From Onthophagus taurus (Eukaryota > Arthropoda > Insecta > Coleoptera > Scarabaeidae), in NCBI RefSeq assembly GCF_036711975.1, contig NC_091966.1, forward strand, positions 37,455,501 to 37,519,500: a stretch of DNA of 64,000 nt, given 5' to 3'. A program made the translations under genes and the position numbers. A model generated the notes under the pieces. That model worked only from the letters and a program-made list of their open reading frames with translations. It was not told where the DNA came from and did not search any database. Positions within the stretch are counted from its first letter, which is position 1. Each line of letters opens with the position of its first letter. Positions 23,600 through 35,165 of the stretch are shown here, in pieces.

Positions 23600-23965
23600 T
23601 ACTAATATACCATTATACATAGGTTCCGAGAATTTGTGTACTGCACCATAGAAAGTGGAATTGCAAAGATCACAATCCAGACATCAAGGGTAGTAGAAAC
23701 TTCATAGCATGAGTTTACAATGCGGGTTAGGTACTGAATGATGTAATGGCAGAAAAGTTTGGGATGTTGTGTGGATGTCTAAGTCAACAGCAGATAATAC
23801 CAGACAACTATCACACATGCTGTCCATTGCAACCTCTGGATCTTGATATACTCTGAGAGCACTAACTCCTTGTAATAGCTGTATAAGTCTTGGCATAATT
23901 TTAATCACAAATACCAGAGTGAAAATGATGACGATTCCTGTAAAAATTTTTGGTCTAAACCTAAA
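23600..23965. repeat. Dispersed repeat C, copy 1
   Basis: Near-identical over ~360 bp to 25790-26155 (shared GTGTACTGCACCA, GACATCAAGGGTAGTAGAAA and AATTTTTGGTCTAAAC). A third, inverted piece lies at about 27290-27380. Probably part of a transposon whose ends carry CAGGGTG, a common mariner/Tc1-like terminus. Confidence 0.7.
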
Positions 23966-24773
23966 GAGTGCTTTAAGTCTTATGAAACGTGGTTTTTATG
24001 CTATTTTTTGTAAATCGCGTTTTTATATATTTTTTTAACACAAATAAAGTAAATTTTGGCAATGTAGGGAAATAGGTATGTAGCAGTTGGTAACACCGGA
24101 ACACTTGGAATATAGAAACTTTGAATTGACAATTAGAAACTGTCAAAACACAAAATGTATTCACCTGACAAAAATGTTTCATGTACACCTCCCAAAATAA
24201 GAGAAATTGCTCAGAGTTCAATGTCCTCATCATTGTGGACCTTGTATTCGATGCTAAGAACGCGTTTAAACATGAAAAACAATTATTTTTGTAATTCGCG
24301 ACGGTAATGAAAGCTATTACAGTACTCAAACGGGTGCTGTAATGACAGTCTTTACAGCATCCGATGCTGTAATGAGATTTTAGTAACATTTTATGGAATT
24401 AGTTCAAGTTGGTGACATTGGGTCATTAATTTTTCTAGTTGTCAATGTGACAATGTTTGTCTATGGATGTTTAAACACGTTCTTAATTTCGAATACAAGG
24501 TCCACGATGATAAGGACATTGAACTCTGAGCAATTTCTCTTATTTTGGGAGGTGTACATGAAACATGTTTGTCAGGTGAATACGTTTTGTATTTTGACAG
24601 TTTTTATTTGTCAATTCAAATTTCTATTTTCAAGTGTTAGGGTGTTAGCAACTGCTACATACCTATTTCCCTACATTGTCAAAATTTATTTTATTTTTGA
24701 GGAAAAAAAAGGATAAAAACGCGAATTACAAAAAATAGCATAAAAAACACGTTTCACAAGACTTAAAGCACTC
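23966..24773. mobile_element. Foldback element with ~300-bp inverted arms
   Basis: Arm 23966-24274 and arm 24476-24773 are imperfect reverse complements; both start GTGCTTTAAGTCTT and share GAGAAATTGCTCAGAGTTCA (left) with its inverse on the right. The 201-bp spacer contains repeated GCTGTAATG. Because the arms mirror each other, both strands show a similar open frame (23973-24389 minus, 24393-24716 plus); I see no protein family in it. No clear target duplication. Confidence 0.72.
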
Positions 24774-24819
24774 ATTCATTGCACAACTTGAATTCGTGCA
24801 TTTTAAACGTGTCTTACGA

Positions 24820-25480
24820 AACTTGTTTTTTAATATACTATTTCACTCTTAGATATTTTTGATTAGACGCATCATTTTCGATATATTTGCAAAAAAGATA
24901 CAACCTCGATTTTGGAATATTTTCATTAACCGTAGCTGCCTATGAAAACAAATTGTAAGTAAAAACAACCTGATAGAAAAACATTTCTAAATATTGAAAG
25001 ACGTTTACGTGAGACCAGAAATTTAACACAGAAGTGTGTATATAACGGGAATCTGAAGTCAGTTCGAACACCCTAATTAGAAGAAAACATTTTGGATTTT
25101 GTGGCAGATCGTAGTACTGCTAGTATTGTTGGTAGCAACAATTTAGACATTTCAGAATGTTCAAAGGTACGTCTTGATATGTTCTACATGAACAGCAATT
25201 GTATCCATAAATGTGTCGAGAGTACAAGAAATTAAACTTGCTGATAATCCGTTGCAACAACATGATGGAGAAATGTACTATTGATGCTGCGTTTTTAGAA
25301 AAAAGTACTTTTTAAAGTACTTTTTAGAAGAAAATCCAGATTTCATGCTACATTGAGTAATAATTTAACAGATTTCTTTTAAACGAACTTAAATCTTTTT
25401 CTGAATAACTCGAAAACGATGCGTCTAATCAAAAATTTGTAATAGTAAAAATAATTTCAAAATGAAATAGGCTTTTAAAA
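24820..25480 (+). mobile_element. Transposase-like fragment, possibly mariner/IS630-type
   Basis: 25085-25150 reads LEENILDFVADRSSTASIVG, similar to the N-terminal helix-turn-helix of mariner-related transposases. A second copy, EENILDFVADRSSDST, is at about 26487-26535. The flanking sequence 24830-25000 is repeated at 26290-26450. No DDE core remains. Weak call. Confidence 0.35.
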
Positions 25481-25494
25481 TCAGTTGGCAAAAT

Positions 25495-25760
25495 TTAATG
25501 GTTTACGACATAATAAAAAAATTTAAGGAAATAACCTTTGTAAGCACCCTGTATAGCATTGATCCCGTGTTTGTATATTTTCAAAAGTGATCTTAAACGA
25601 TTTATCATGGTAACATTACACCGTTTGCCAAATTTTATCTTTTTTTGACAAACCGTACTGAAAATATTTAAGAAAATGTTTAAAAATGTCTTAACTTTGA
25701 TGTCCCATATCTTAACCATTTATGGCTAAGACTGTCAGTTAGGATTTTTCACTTCAAACA
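25495..25760 (-). repeat. Repeat D, inverted copy ending in CAGGGTG
   Basis: Contains CACCCTGTATA near 25545 and matches, inverted, 26157-26270 (shared encoded stretch MIN-LR-LLKIY and KGY-FK). Its inner part matches 27180-27290. Transposon-end material. Confidence 0.55.
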
Positions 25761-25789
25761 TTGTAAAATCATTTCTCCATTATTTTATT

Positions 25790-26155
25790 ACTAGTATACC
25801 ATTATACATTGAGAGGTTCCGAGAAACTGTGTACTGCACCAAGAAAAGTGGAATTGCAAAGATCACAATTCAGACATCAAGGGTAGTAGAAACTTCATAG
25901 CAGGGTTAGGTACTGAACGATGCAATGTCAGAAAAGTTTAGGATGTTGTGTGGATGACTAAGTCAACAGCAGCATATTCCAGACAACTACTACACGTCCT
26001 ACCCATTGCAACCTCTGGATCTTGATACACTCTGAGAACATTAGCTCCTTATAGTAGCTGTATAGTTTTGTATAAGTCGTGGCATAATTTTAATCACAAA
26101 TACTAGAGTGAAAATGATGACAATTCCTATACAAATTTTTGGTCTAAACTTAAAA
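25790..26155. repeat. Dispersed repeat C, copy 2
   Basis: Direct repeat of 23600-23965. This copy is followed by repeat D instead of the foldback element. Confidence 0.7.
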
Positions 26156-26156
26156 A

Positions 26157-26575
26157 GTGATAAATTGTTTAAGATTACTTTTAAAAATATACTGTATAGG
26201 TGTTCATAAAGGTTATTCCTTTAAAGCTTTTTTAGTATGTCATAAACCCTTAAATATTCCAACTGATTCTAAAAATCTATTTTATTTTAAAATTATTTTC
26301 ACTCTTAGATATTTTTCATTAGACGCATCGTTTTCGAGATATTTGCAAAAAAGGTACAACCTCGATTTTGAAATGTTTTCATTAATCGTAGGTGCCTATG
26401 GAAACAAATTGTAAGTAAAAACAACCTGATAGAAAAATATTTCTAAATATTGACAGAAGAGTGTAAATAACGGGAATCTGAAATCTGAGGAATTAGAAGA
26501 AAACATTTTGGATTTTGTGGCAGATCGTAGTAGTGATAGTACAGTTCAGCAAATCCATCTTGGCCGGTCAGGTGC
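26157..26575 (+). repeat. Repeat D and transposase-like fragment, second copy
   Basis: 26290-26450 repeats 24830-25000, and the EENILDFVADRSS segment recurs. Decayed. Confidence 0.5.
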
Positions 26576-27179
26576 GCAGAAGAATATGTTGAAATGAGAT
26601 AGGCGACTTCGTGAAATCACCGGCAGTAGGTATAGTGCTCGTCAAAAATTTAACATATGCACCGTAAGATTACAAAATCTCAGGAACACACAATAACCCA
26701 AATTTAAGCAGTTTGAAAATTATTAATTTTATTACGCTAACTTTATAGTAATTTTTATTTGTGTAGATTTATTAATATTGTCTATTTAAATTTCCTTTTT
26801 TTATGCTGTAAAGGAAATGTCCGTTAAACATAAACACAGGTAAATAAATCATTTCAAGGAATTTAAAGAATTTTATTGTCTATTTCTTAATTGTAACAAT
26901 TAACCCTGTTTTTTAGGAAGTTTTCCTGGAAGGTATGTAAAGGGTGGTTGCCCCTTTACACCATGTAACTGCCTGTTGTATAACTTAAATATATTTTATG
27001 AATAAAATTGAATAGAGAAAAATAATTAAATTAAATAATTATATTAAATTATCATCGTGATCTTGTACCTTTGAAAGAGGGATTACACATTCCCCATTTT
27101 CGGATACGTTTGTTATAAACTTAAAAATGTTTGATATTATCTCCCGTGATTGAAGAGACAATGCCTGAAATAAAAAAAT
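26576..27179. other. AT-rich spacer
   Basis: No gene or repeat recognised. Confidence 0.4.
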
Positions 27180-27395
27180 AATTTTTTGATAAATTTTATC
27201 TTTCTTAGACTTTTCTTTATTGAAAATATTTAAGAGAGTGTTTAAAAATTTCTTATCTTTGATGGCCTATATATTAGCCGTTTATGGGTTTAGACCAATA
27301 ATTTTACAGGAATTGTCATCATTTTTATTCTAGTATTTGTGATTAAAGTTATGACACGACTTACAGAAACACCCTGTATATTGGGCCTACAATCC
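27180..27395. repeat. Inverted partial copy of repeats C and D
   Basis: GAATTGTCATCATTTTTATT and the adjoining ACACCCTGTATA are the reverse complement of the C-repeat end. The preceding AATATTTAAGAGAGTGTTTA segment matches 25660-25700. Confidence 0.6.
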
Positions 27396-27539
27396 TTCTC
27401 AGGATCTTCATAACGAAGACGTCAATGCAGTTTGCTAATTTCTGAGTTAGCGTCTAAGTTTCAGAGTCATATGTCATTATGAACCTTCAAATTGTTTTAT
27501 AGATCCAAAACTTTATAACGCTATGTGTATCCTTAGAAG

Positions 27540-27800
27540 ATGAGTTTAAAGATAAATTTTACAAAGACCAAGTATATGGTAACAAAGGCTGATGGTGGAA
27601 ACATATCAGAAGATTTGGAAGTTGGAGTTGACAAGATTAAAACGGTTAACGAGTAAATAAAGAAGAGAATAATCTATGCCAACGAATGCTTCCTTGGGTT
27701 GAAACAATGTTTCTTATCTAAGTTACTAAGAAAAATCAAATTAGTCCTATACAAGATCTTAATACCAGTAATTACCTATGGGTACCTACATATCTTTGTT
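27540..27800 (+). pseudogene. RTE-like LINE fragment (thumb region)
   Basis: The + strand reads KRIIYANECFLGLKQCFLSK then LLRKIKLVLYKILIPVITYG. The last part is the LysLeu-x-LeuTyrLys...ProValxThrTyrGly signature after the palm of RTE-type reverse transcriptases. Short and broken. Confidence 0.45.
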
Positions 27801-28313
27801 TTAGAACCTTGCTTTAGAATAAAACACCATTAGACGACTGGAGTGTTGACATATGAAATGTTTTCCAGTTGTGGGAACGAATGCGGTGACAAAGGCAAAA
27901 GAAGAAACATTACTCGATTAGCAACCACAGTGTATATTGTGCATGAAAATATTGGTAACAGGGTATATTCTTCCAAGAAAATTGAAGTGCCATGTAGAAG
28001 CTATTCATCACAGCATGGAACTTATTACCTGAGAGGAGCTTTTCGAAGCTGGATGAAGATTGCCTCGGCTTGATATAATAGTTTTAAAAACACTATTCGG
28101 TCGGCTATATTTTCTTCTAGTAAAACTTTTTTATAGTCTCAAATCTGTAACAATTTACAAACTTCCTCCTGGCCTACTATGCTTTGACCAAGGCATAAAA
28201 ATTAGAATACCGGTAATTTGTTCAATTTATTGTCATGCAAACCGGCAACTTTGTGAATATTATTTTTTCGAGAGATTTAGGTTAGATTGCTCATGAATCA
28301 AGTCAATGAGATT
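27801..28313. other. Unassigned sequence
   Basis: Short open frames only, with no motif. Confidence 0.35.
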
Positions 28314-29155
28314 GGGTGGGTTGAATAAAAAAGTAGTACATGCTAATGCTTGAGGAAAAAGAATTTACTGCATAGCAAATACTTTCGGATGTAGTACGCC
28401 TTTAGTTCCGGTAGAATTTACTCATATATGTAGTACGAACTATGCGCTTTGAAGTAAATACTACTACTAATAGGAAGTAAATACTTTTAAAGAATAGAAC
28501 GCACTTCAAAAGTGCAACAACATGATTGCATATATAGATGAATTGTGCCATATACAGCTGTCATGGACTGACCCAGGCCATGAAGCATCAACACTCGTAA
28601 ACATCTCTTTCGCATTACATGTTGCTTGAACATTAATGCTACACACTCCTTTTAGGTTAACGTATTCATCTCCGTGAGTTACTGGTTTCAAAATCTTCAT
28701 ATGGGTGCAGTCAATTGCTCCAATAACATTGGGTATATGACTGTTAGCAGCCCATTCTTCAGCAGCTCTCTTTAATTCTTCACGAGTAGCAGGATATTTT
28801 ATCCAAACATTTCTTTTATTACAAATGTGAGTGGAAATTTTTTTGACAATTTTGGATACTGTTGAATGGTGAATCCCTAAATCCGTGCCAACACCTATTT
28901 GAAATCCTCAGTTTTCTTAATAAATCTATAAAATGATAAGTAAAGTGATATGTGTAAAATAAAATTGAAACTCACCAAGACTTCTCAGGTACACTTCCAT
29001 CTATTGGATTTTTGACAACCCGCCACCTTGAACCGGAAACTATAGAAGTATTTACTGCAATTAGTAGAACCTGCTTCACAATCATAGAATTTACTTGAAG
29101 AATTTACTTCAGTATTGTAGCATTAGCATTTACTACTGTTTTATTTAACCCACCC
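28314..29155 (-). mobile_element. PIF/Harbinger transposon, decayed, 842 bp
   Basis: The inverted ends match over ~37 bp (start GGGTGGGTTGAATAAAAAAG on the left; inverse of the right end GGGTGGGTTAAATAAAACAG), flanked by ATT at 28311-28313 and 29156-29158. The minus strand encodes HARBI1-like transposase pieces: LGIHHSTVSKIVKKI (helix-turn-helix), VIGAIDCTH (first catalytic Asp), and FTSVDASWPGSVHDS (second catalytic Asp). The C-terminal part with the catalytic Glu is lost and stops are present. Non-autonomous. Confidence 0.85.
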
Positions 29156-29274
29156 ATTATCTATCAACAAAAATTTAAAAATCTGCTGGTGAATGTAACT
29201 TCCATTATTTCTCATAAATTTGTGTTTCCTTTGAATCAAAAGCTTAATAAATAAATGCAATTTCTTCTTATATT

Positions 29275-30758
29275 TATTAAACTTCTTTTTCTTGTTCTTT
29301 ATTTAAAACTATGTCTTGTTTTTTCTGCTTCATCAGGCTTCTTGGCATGCTGAAGTCCAGCCACCTTTTTGAACTCGGTCTCTCACTCTTGGCAAAACAC
29401 TCAACGTCCATTTCCACGTGGTCTCTCCACCATTTGCGCCTCGCCTGCACAAATCGCACCACATCAGGCACCTCTAGTTTCTCCTGTATTGCTGAGTTTC
29501 TTATCTGATCTCTCAGGATTACTCCTTTAATCGTTCTTAACGTTCTCATTTCGGTGATTTTTAGCATGCTCTCTGTTTTTGACGTATCCTTTCTAGTTTC
29601 TGATTCAAAGGTTAATACTTTGCTCTGTATGGACTAGAGATGTGTAACACTGCGCTGCGCGGCGCAATTGAGTTAACTCAGAACAATGTGTTACGTGCGC
29701 TGATACCCAACTTTAAAATGAGTCAAGTCAATTACGCCACCATTGGCGTAGTGTGGCTTACTAGGGATAGGCGCAACACACTGCTATGGCGCAGGCGGCA
29801 TAAGACTTAGGGCGGGTATTTTCAACTATCTATAAAGTCCTCAATATGTATGTGACAGATCTGTTAGATTTATCACCCTATTATAGCCCTTCAAATGAGC
29901 AAATACAGGGTCCGGCAGTGAAAAGGAAAGATTTGAGGTAGGGTTTACAGCGCACCGCGAAGTGATGGGGAAGAACGTAGTCGACTAATGGCGACATTGT
30001 ACAAAATACGTCATGTACTCCTTATTTAGACGTTCTGTACGCCACCACTATAACATATTCTCATTTTGCGAAGTTTAACAGGGCTAAAAACCTGACAGAT
30101 GTAGATCTGTCAAATAGCTATTGAGGATTTACAGATATGTAGGTGAAAATACCGTTCTTTAATCACGTATAAAACCTGAATTTGCTAGACGTTAATACAC
30201 AAATTAATGAATCATACTTTAATGTGAAAGAGGCAGCAGACGGTGCTGGCGAGCGATAGATATGATGCATCAGAAATTTTGTTATGGCGGAATTGAGTAC
30301 ATTGCGCTAACTCACTTAGGTGCGCCAGTATCAGTGTGTCAGCGCAGCAAATTTTGCTGCGTTAAACATGGTTAGTTTGGATATGTATTTGTTCCTCCAT
30401 ACAATGTAGCTTAGATATCCATATTTTCTGGAACTTTCGTTGACTTGTGCCCTAACTTTCTGGTGCAAATTTGATGATGTCAACGCCCAGGTCTGTCTAA
30501 TAGAACGATCATTCATTGCCAATTTGCAGCTGACAGGCTTTTTCGATATCACCATTGCTTCTCTTTACTGAGTCTCCTTCTCGGGTATCTCCATGTTTAG
30601 TCCTTTCGCTGTGATTTGGAATCTGTATAGCATTGGCTGTAAGTCGTTCTCGTTTTCCGCAATCAAAAGGGCATCATCTGCATAATGTGAGATTTTCAAG
30701 GATTTTGTCCCATGGTTTATTGACTTCGGTTGACTTGTAAGGACATGAATTTGGGTTA
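29275..30758 (-). pseudogene. RTE-like LINE ORF2 fragment, interrupted by a TIR element
   Basis: From high to low coordinates on the minus strand: HYADDALLIAENENDLQP (about 30635-30690, catalytic YADD intact), MVISKKPVSCKLAMNDRSIR (30495-30555), NESSRKYGYLSYIVWRNKY (about 30380-30440), then after a ~700-bp insertion TESMLKITEMRTLRTIKGV and ARRKWWRDHVEMDVE (29400-29580), the RTE C-terminus. A stop lies just before MVISK. A second LINE is inserted at its upstream edge (30759-31298). A dead, layered copy. Confidence 0.7.
29640..30345. mobile_element. ~700-bp element with long inverted arms, inserted in the RTE LINE
   Basis: The arms 29640-29900 and 30080-30345 are imperfect reverse complements. 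For example GGTATTTTCAACTATC..TCCTCAAT and GACAGATCTG on the left match the inverse of 30105-30160 on the right. The GC-rich tips (TGCGCTGCGCGGCGCAATT) are less alike. It splits the LINE reading frame between the thumb and C-terminal parts. No ORF of note. Confidence 0.55.
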
Positions 30759-31298
30759 TTATTATTATTATTATTGCTGCCGGGTTGAGGAGGGCGGCCC
30801 CTCTCGTTACCGCGACCTATAAGATCTATTGTAACTTTAGCCCTCCAAAGGTTTAGGGCAAATGTAGGTCTTTAATGAACCTTAGTATTGTCCTGAGGTC
30901 TTGAACCTTTATGTCGGTAGGTAACAGGGGAGTTTTACCGAAGACGTTGTGGCTTAGACCGCCTCTGGCGACGCAATTGCACAGTATATGTTCAGCAGTT
31001 TCTGACTCGTCGTTGCATAGTCGACAAGTTTGATCCTCAGCTTGTCCAATGTGGAAGAGGTGGTATTTTAGGGGCACATGGCCGGTTAGGTAGCCTGAGA
31101 GCGTTCTTAGATCCCCTTTGCTGAGGCATAAAACCTCTTTGGTTTTGTTTTGCGACGGAGTTATCATACTCTTCGCTTGTCTGTGACCTGGAAGTTCTTT
31201 CCAGCGTAAGGCTATCTTTGAAGCCTCCCAGTTATTGATTATTTGTTTTAGGTGGCTTTTTTGTAGTCCACATCCAGGTTGGGGTCCAATGAAGGGCG
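30759..31298 (-). mobile_element. 5'-truncated Jockey/I-type LINE with 12-bp target duplication
   Basis: The minus strand encodes the end of an RNase H-bearing ORF2: HRQAKSMITP, LSGYLTGHVPLKYHLFHIG and the zinc-knuckle-like CRLCNDESETAEHILCNC. The element ends in a (AAT)n tail at 30759-30775 and is flanked on both sides by GAATTTGGGTTA (30747-30758 and 31299-31310), a perfect duplication. The insertion is therefore fairly young, and it landed in the older RTE fragment. Confidence 0.85.
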
Positions 31299-31489
31299 GA
31301 ATTTGGGTTAACAAGGTTATAGAAAAAATTGCAAAAAAAGTTTTTTTCGTTTCTAAACATGGTAATACTCCGAAAAACTTCAATTTCTTTATTGCCATTA
31401 TCATTTTAATTGGATTGATTTGAACGCTACTACAATTAAAAATCGTCTTCGTCATAATTAAACAATTTCGAAACCAGTTGCTTATCGGG

Positions 31490-31960
31490 ATCGTAGCACG
31501 TTATCGGCGACAAACAGAGAGCCGCGATACAAAGGGGGCCGCGCGGTCGTCGTTGCGTAAAACCTGTCGGCCGAGCGCGGCGGTCACAATAATAATAATA
31601 ATAATAGTAGGCCGCGACGTTTACGTCAATGCCATCGCGGGCGGCTGCGGCGGCGAAAAATAAAAAAAAGGATCACGTCGGCTTATCGCTTCGACCGTGG
31701 GCGGCGATAGCGCCTCTGGTGGCGGTCGGTCGCGAGCCGTTTCACGACGACTGCGACGAGGCACGACGAGGCGAGGCGTACGTGAGTCAATGCGTGATCG
31801 CTGGTCGCGTGACTCAATCCCGTAGCCGTTCGCGCACGCCTCTGCGGTAAAAGAGAAAGACATATACGTCTTATATGTGACGGTTACCGTCGCGAGAAAT
31901 AAGTTTCTTTTCTAACTCGGTGGCCGTGACGCCGTCATTCATTATCAAGTAAACTTTGAA
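31490..31960. promoter_or_regulatory. GC/CpG-rich islet with two AP-1 sites
   Basis: CpG-dense sequence, open in several frames on both strands but without a protein motif. TGAGTCA (31783-31789) and TGACTCA (31810-31816) are exact AP-1 sites 27 bp apart. An (AAT)n run lies near 31588. Possible enhancer or promoter (inference). Confidence 0.35.
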
Positions 31961-33255
31961 ACCCTGAAGATGGTTTTAATAACCGAAATCGGTTCAATTC
32001 ATTCTGAGTATTTCACTTAAATTTTTTGACAACTGTAAAATCAATTTTTATGTTAATACCGAAATAACACGCGTACACACAATAGTAAATACAATAGGCA
32101 CGGGAGCAGTGGTCAAATTTTACACAAATTTTTACACGGTAGCTGGGACTTTCAACGTACCGTTATGTTAAACAAAGATTTAAACCCTACGCATGAAATT
32201 ACTAAATAAAAGACAACCTTTCCAACTGACTATTGACCCAATTAAGTGCCTTAATTGTACCTTATTAAAGCGAAACCGCTAAATTTTAATATTTTTATTT
32301 ACAACTAAGAATTATTTTGAAAACTTGTAATAATACAGCTGTGTTAATCTTAATCTTTAACGACAGTTTTTAGTTACAAATGACTTAACGTTGCTGTAAA
32401 AACAAAAAATTGGCCTCTCTTGAGATTATTCCCATTTTTTACGGAATACTTCCTGTTTTAAAATTTTAAACTATTTCTGTAGGGGAGTTAAATTTAAATG
32501 TTGTCGGAAGGGTGGTCTAATCAATCATGTTTTGTCGGGAATTTTTTCTTTAACGAAAAAAAGACTTCTTATCGCGATGGGTAAAGAGGAGAAAACGTCG
32601 CAAATATTGATTTAAGATACACATTTTTCTCGATCATTCCAGGCGCCCGGTGAACGTTCACGCAAACATAACCGAACAATAATATTGTTGACACGACGCG
32701 TCTACTCACTTCTTGATTCAGAGTTTAGTCTAGAGATTTAAGAGTAATCACCTTAAATCGCTTCCTGATTATTATCTGATCATTTCATGCGTGATCACGT
32801 TTTAAAGGAAGCTTCTTTTTAATTCACGCTTTGTATAGACATGAATAACATATGTTTATTATTTATTAACGCCCGTTTCCGGTGAGATGCAAAATTATAT
32901 ATCGTCGGGAGAGTACACAGTAAGGAATAAGTAACCTTGCTAATATGTACGGATGCAATTTGCAAATATGTGTGCGAGAGGAATTGCGTTGGTAAGGTCG
33001 TGAGAAAATTAAATAACGTTATGTAGATAAACAGAAGATAACTTCTCTGGATGTGTGTTTGGATATTGATGGAAAACATCCTATTGTTAAGAAAAATATT
33101 TTGATTTGTTTTATAAAACGATTAATGTAATATAAAATGTACTAAAAAGAAAATAAATAATATATTAAAAAATTCTCGAACTATTAATATTTTACGAGAT
33201 TTATTGTTGTAGCAAATTTCAATATTAACACTATATATTTTCCTCTTTATATTTT
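31961..33255. other. Intergenic sequence
   Basis: AT-rich. A hammerhead-like core near 31964-31988 was examined and rejected. No gene is seen. Confidence 0.4.
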
Positions 33256-33259
33256 TGTT

Positions 33260-35165
33260 CTGAGATGCCTAGATGTCGACAAAAACGCGAAAATATAAAA
33301 ATGTGATAAATTTTGTTGTTTTACATGTTTTTAATGGTAATACTGGGAAAATGGAGTATGTTACAAAAAAACATACAGAACAAAAGTGGTTGAAAATTTT
33401 ATTCATAACAATATTGCTCTCTTGCATTATTGTTCTGAGATTCATAGATTTGGAGAAAAATACGAAAATACGAAAATTTGAAGAATTCCTGGTTTTATAA
33501 CATGTTAGGTAACACTTGGAAATCGGAGCATGTTACAAAAGAACTTTTACAACAAAAGTTGTTGTAAACTTTATTCTTAACAATATTGCTCTCTTGCACC
33601 TTTGTACTAAGATGCATAGATTTGGAGAAAAATACGAAAATATGAAAATTTGAAGAATTCGTTGTTTTACAAGATGTTAGGTAACACTCGGAAATTGGAG
33701 CATGTTACAAAGGAACTTTTAGAAAAAAAGTTGTTGCAAATTTTATTTTTAACAATATTGCGCTCTTGTACTTTTGTTCTCAGATACGTAGATTTCGAGA
33801 AAAATACGATAATATGAAAATTTGAAGAATTCGTTGTTTTACAAGATGTAAGGTAGCACTCGGAAATTGGAGAATGTTACAAAAGAACTTTTAGAACAAA
33901 AGTTGTTGCAAATTTTATTCTTAACAATATTGCTCTCTTGCACCTTTGTCCTAAGATGCATAGATTTGGAGAAAAATACAAAAATATGAAAATTTTAAGA
34001 AATCGTTGTTTGACAAGATGTTAGGTAACACATGGAAATTCGAGTATGTTACAAAGGAACTTTTAGTACAAAAGTTGTTGCAAATTTTATTCTTAACAAT
34101 ATTGCTCTCTTGCACCTTTGCCCTAAGATGCATAGATTTCGAGAAAAATACAAAAATATGAAAATTTTAAGAAATCGTTGTTTGACAAGATGTTAGGTAA
34201 CACACGGAAATTGGAGTATGTTACAAAGGAACTTTTAGTACAAAAGTTGTTGCAAATTTTATTCTTAACAATATTGCTCTGTTGCACCTTTACCCTAAGA
34301 TGCATAAATTTGGAGAAAAATACAAAAATATGAAAATTTGAAGAAATCGTTGTTTTACAAGATGTTAGGTAACACTCGGAAATTGGAGCATGTTACAAAA
34401 GAACTTTTGGAATAAAAGTGGTTGAAAATTTTATTCTTAACAATATTTTTCTCTTGCACCTTTGTCCTATGATGCATAGATTTCGAGAAAAATACGAAAA
34501 TATGAAAATTTTATGAAATCGTTGTTTTACAAGATGTTAGGTAACACTCGGAAATTGGAGCATGTTACAAAAGAACTTTTAGAACAAAAGTTGTTGCAAA
34601 TTTTATTCTTAATAATATTGTGCTCTTGCATTTTTGTCCTAAGATACATAGATTTCGAGAAAAATACAAAAATATGAAAATTTGAAGAAATCGTTGTTTT
34701 ACAAGATGTTAGGTAACACTCGGAAATCGGAGCATGTTACAAAAGAACTTTTAGAACAAAAGTTGTTGCAAATTTTATTCTTAACAACATTGCTCTCTTG
34801 CACCTTTGTCCTAAAATGCATAGATTTCGAGAAAAATACAAAAATTTGAAGAAATCGTTGTTTTACAAGATGTAAGGTAACACTCGGAAGTTGGAACATG
34901 TTACAAAGGAACTTTTAGAACAAAAGTTGTTGAAAATTTTATTCTTAACAATATTGCTCTCTTGCATTTTTGTCCTAAGATACATGATTTCAAGAAAAAT
35001 ACAAAAATATGAAAATTTGAAGAAATCGTTGTTTTACAAGATGTTAGGTAACACTCGAAAATTGGAGCATGTTACAAAGGAACTTTTAGAACAAAAGTTG
35101 TTGAAAATTTTATTCTTAACAATATTGCTCTCTTGTACTTTTGCTCTTAGATCCGTAAATATCAA
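33260..35165. repeat. Satellite array E1, ~171-bp unit, ~11 copies
   Basis: TTAGGTAACACTCGGAAATT recurs near 33509, 33679, 33851, 34024, 34196, 34367, 34540, 34711, 34876 and 35047. Units share CAAAAGTTGTTGCAAATTTT and CTTAACAATATTGCTCTCTT. The short open frames in it are repeat shadows. The whole unit is homologous, in the opposite orientation, to the array at 56620-58650. Confidence 0.95.

Noticed and set aside
31705..31735. CTCF-like CCACCAGAGGCGC on the minus strand
   Set aside because: One base is missing from the core consensus, and chance matches are likely in GC-rich DNA.
31964..31990. Hammerhead-ribozyme-like core (CTGAAGA, a 4-bp stem, GAAA)
   Set aside because: CTGANGA and GAAA are present, but I could not place a stem III followed by the NUH cleavage triplet or a closing stem I, so the fold is incomplete.
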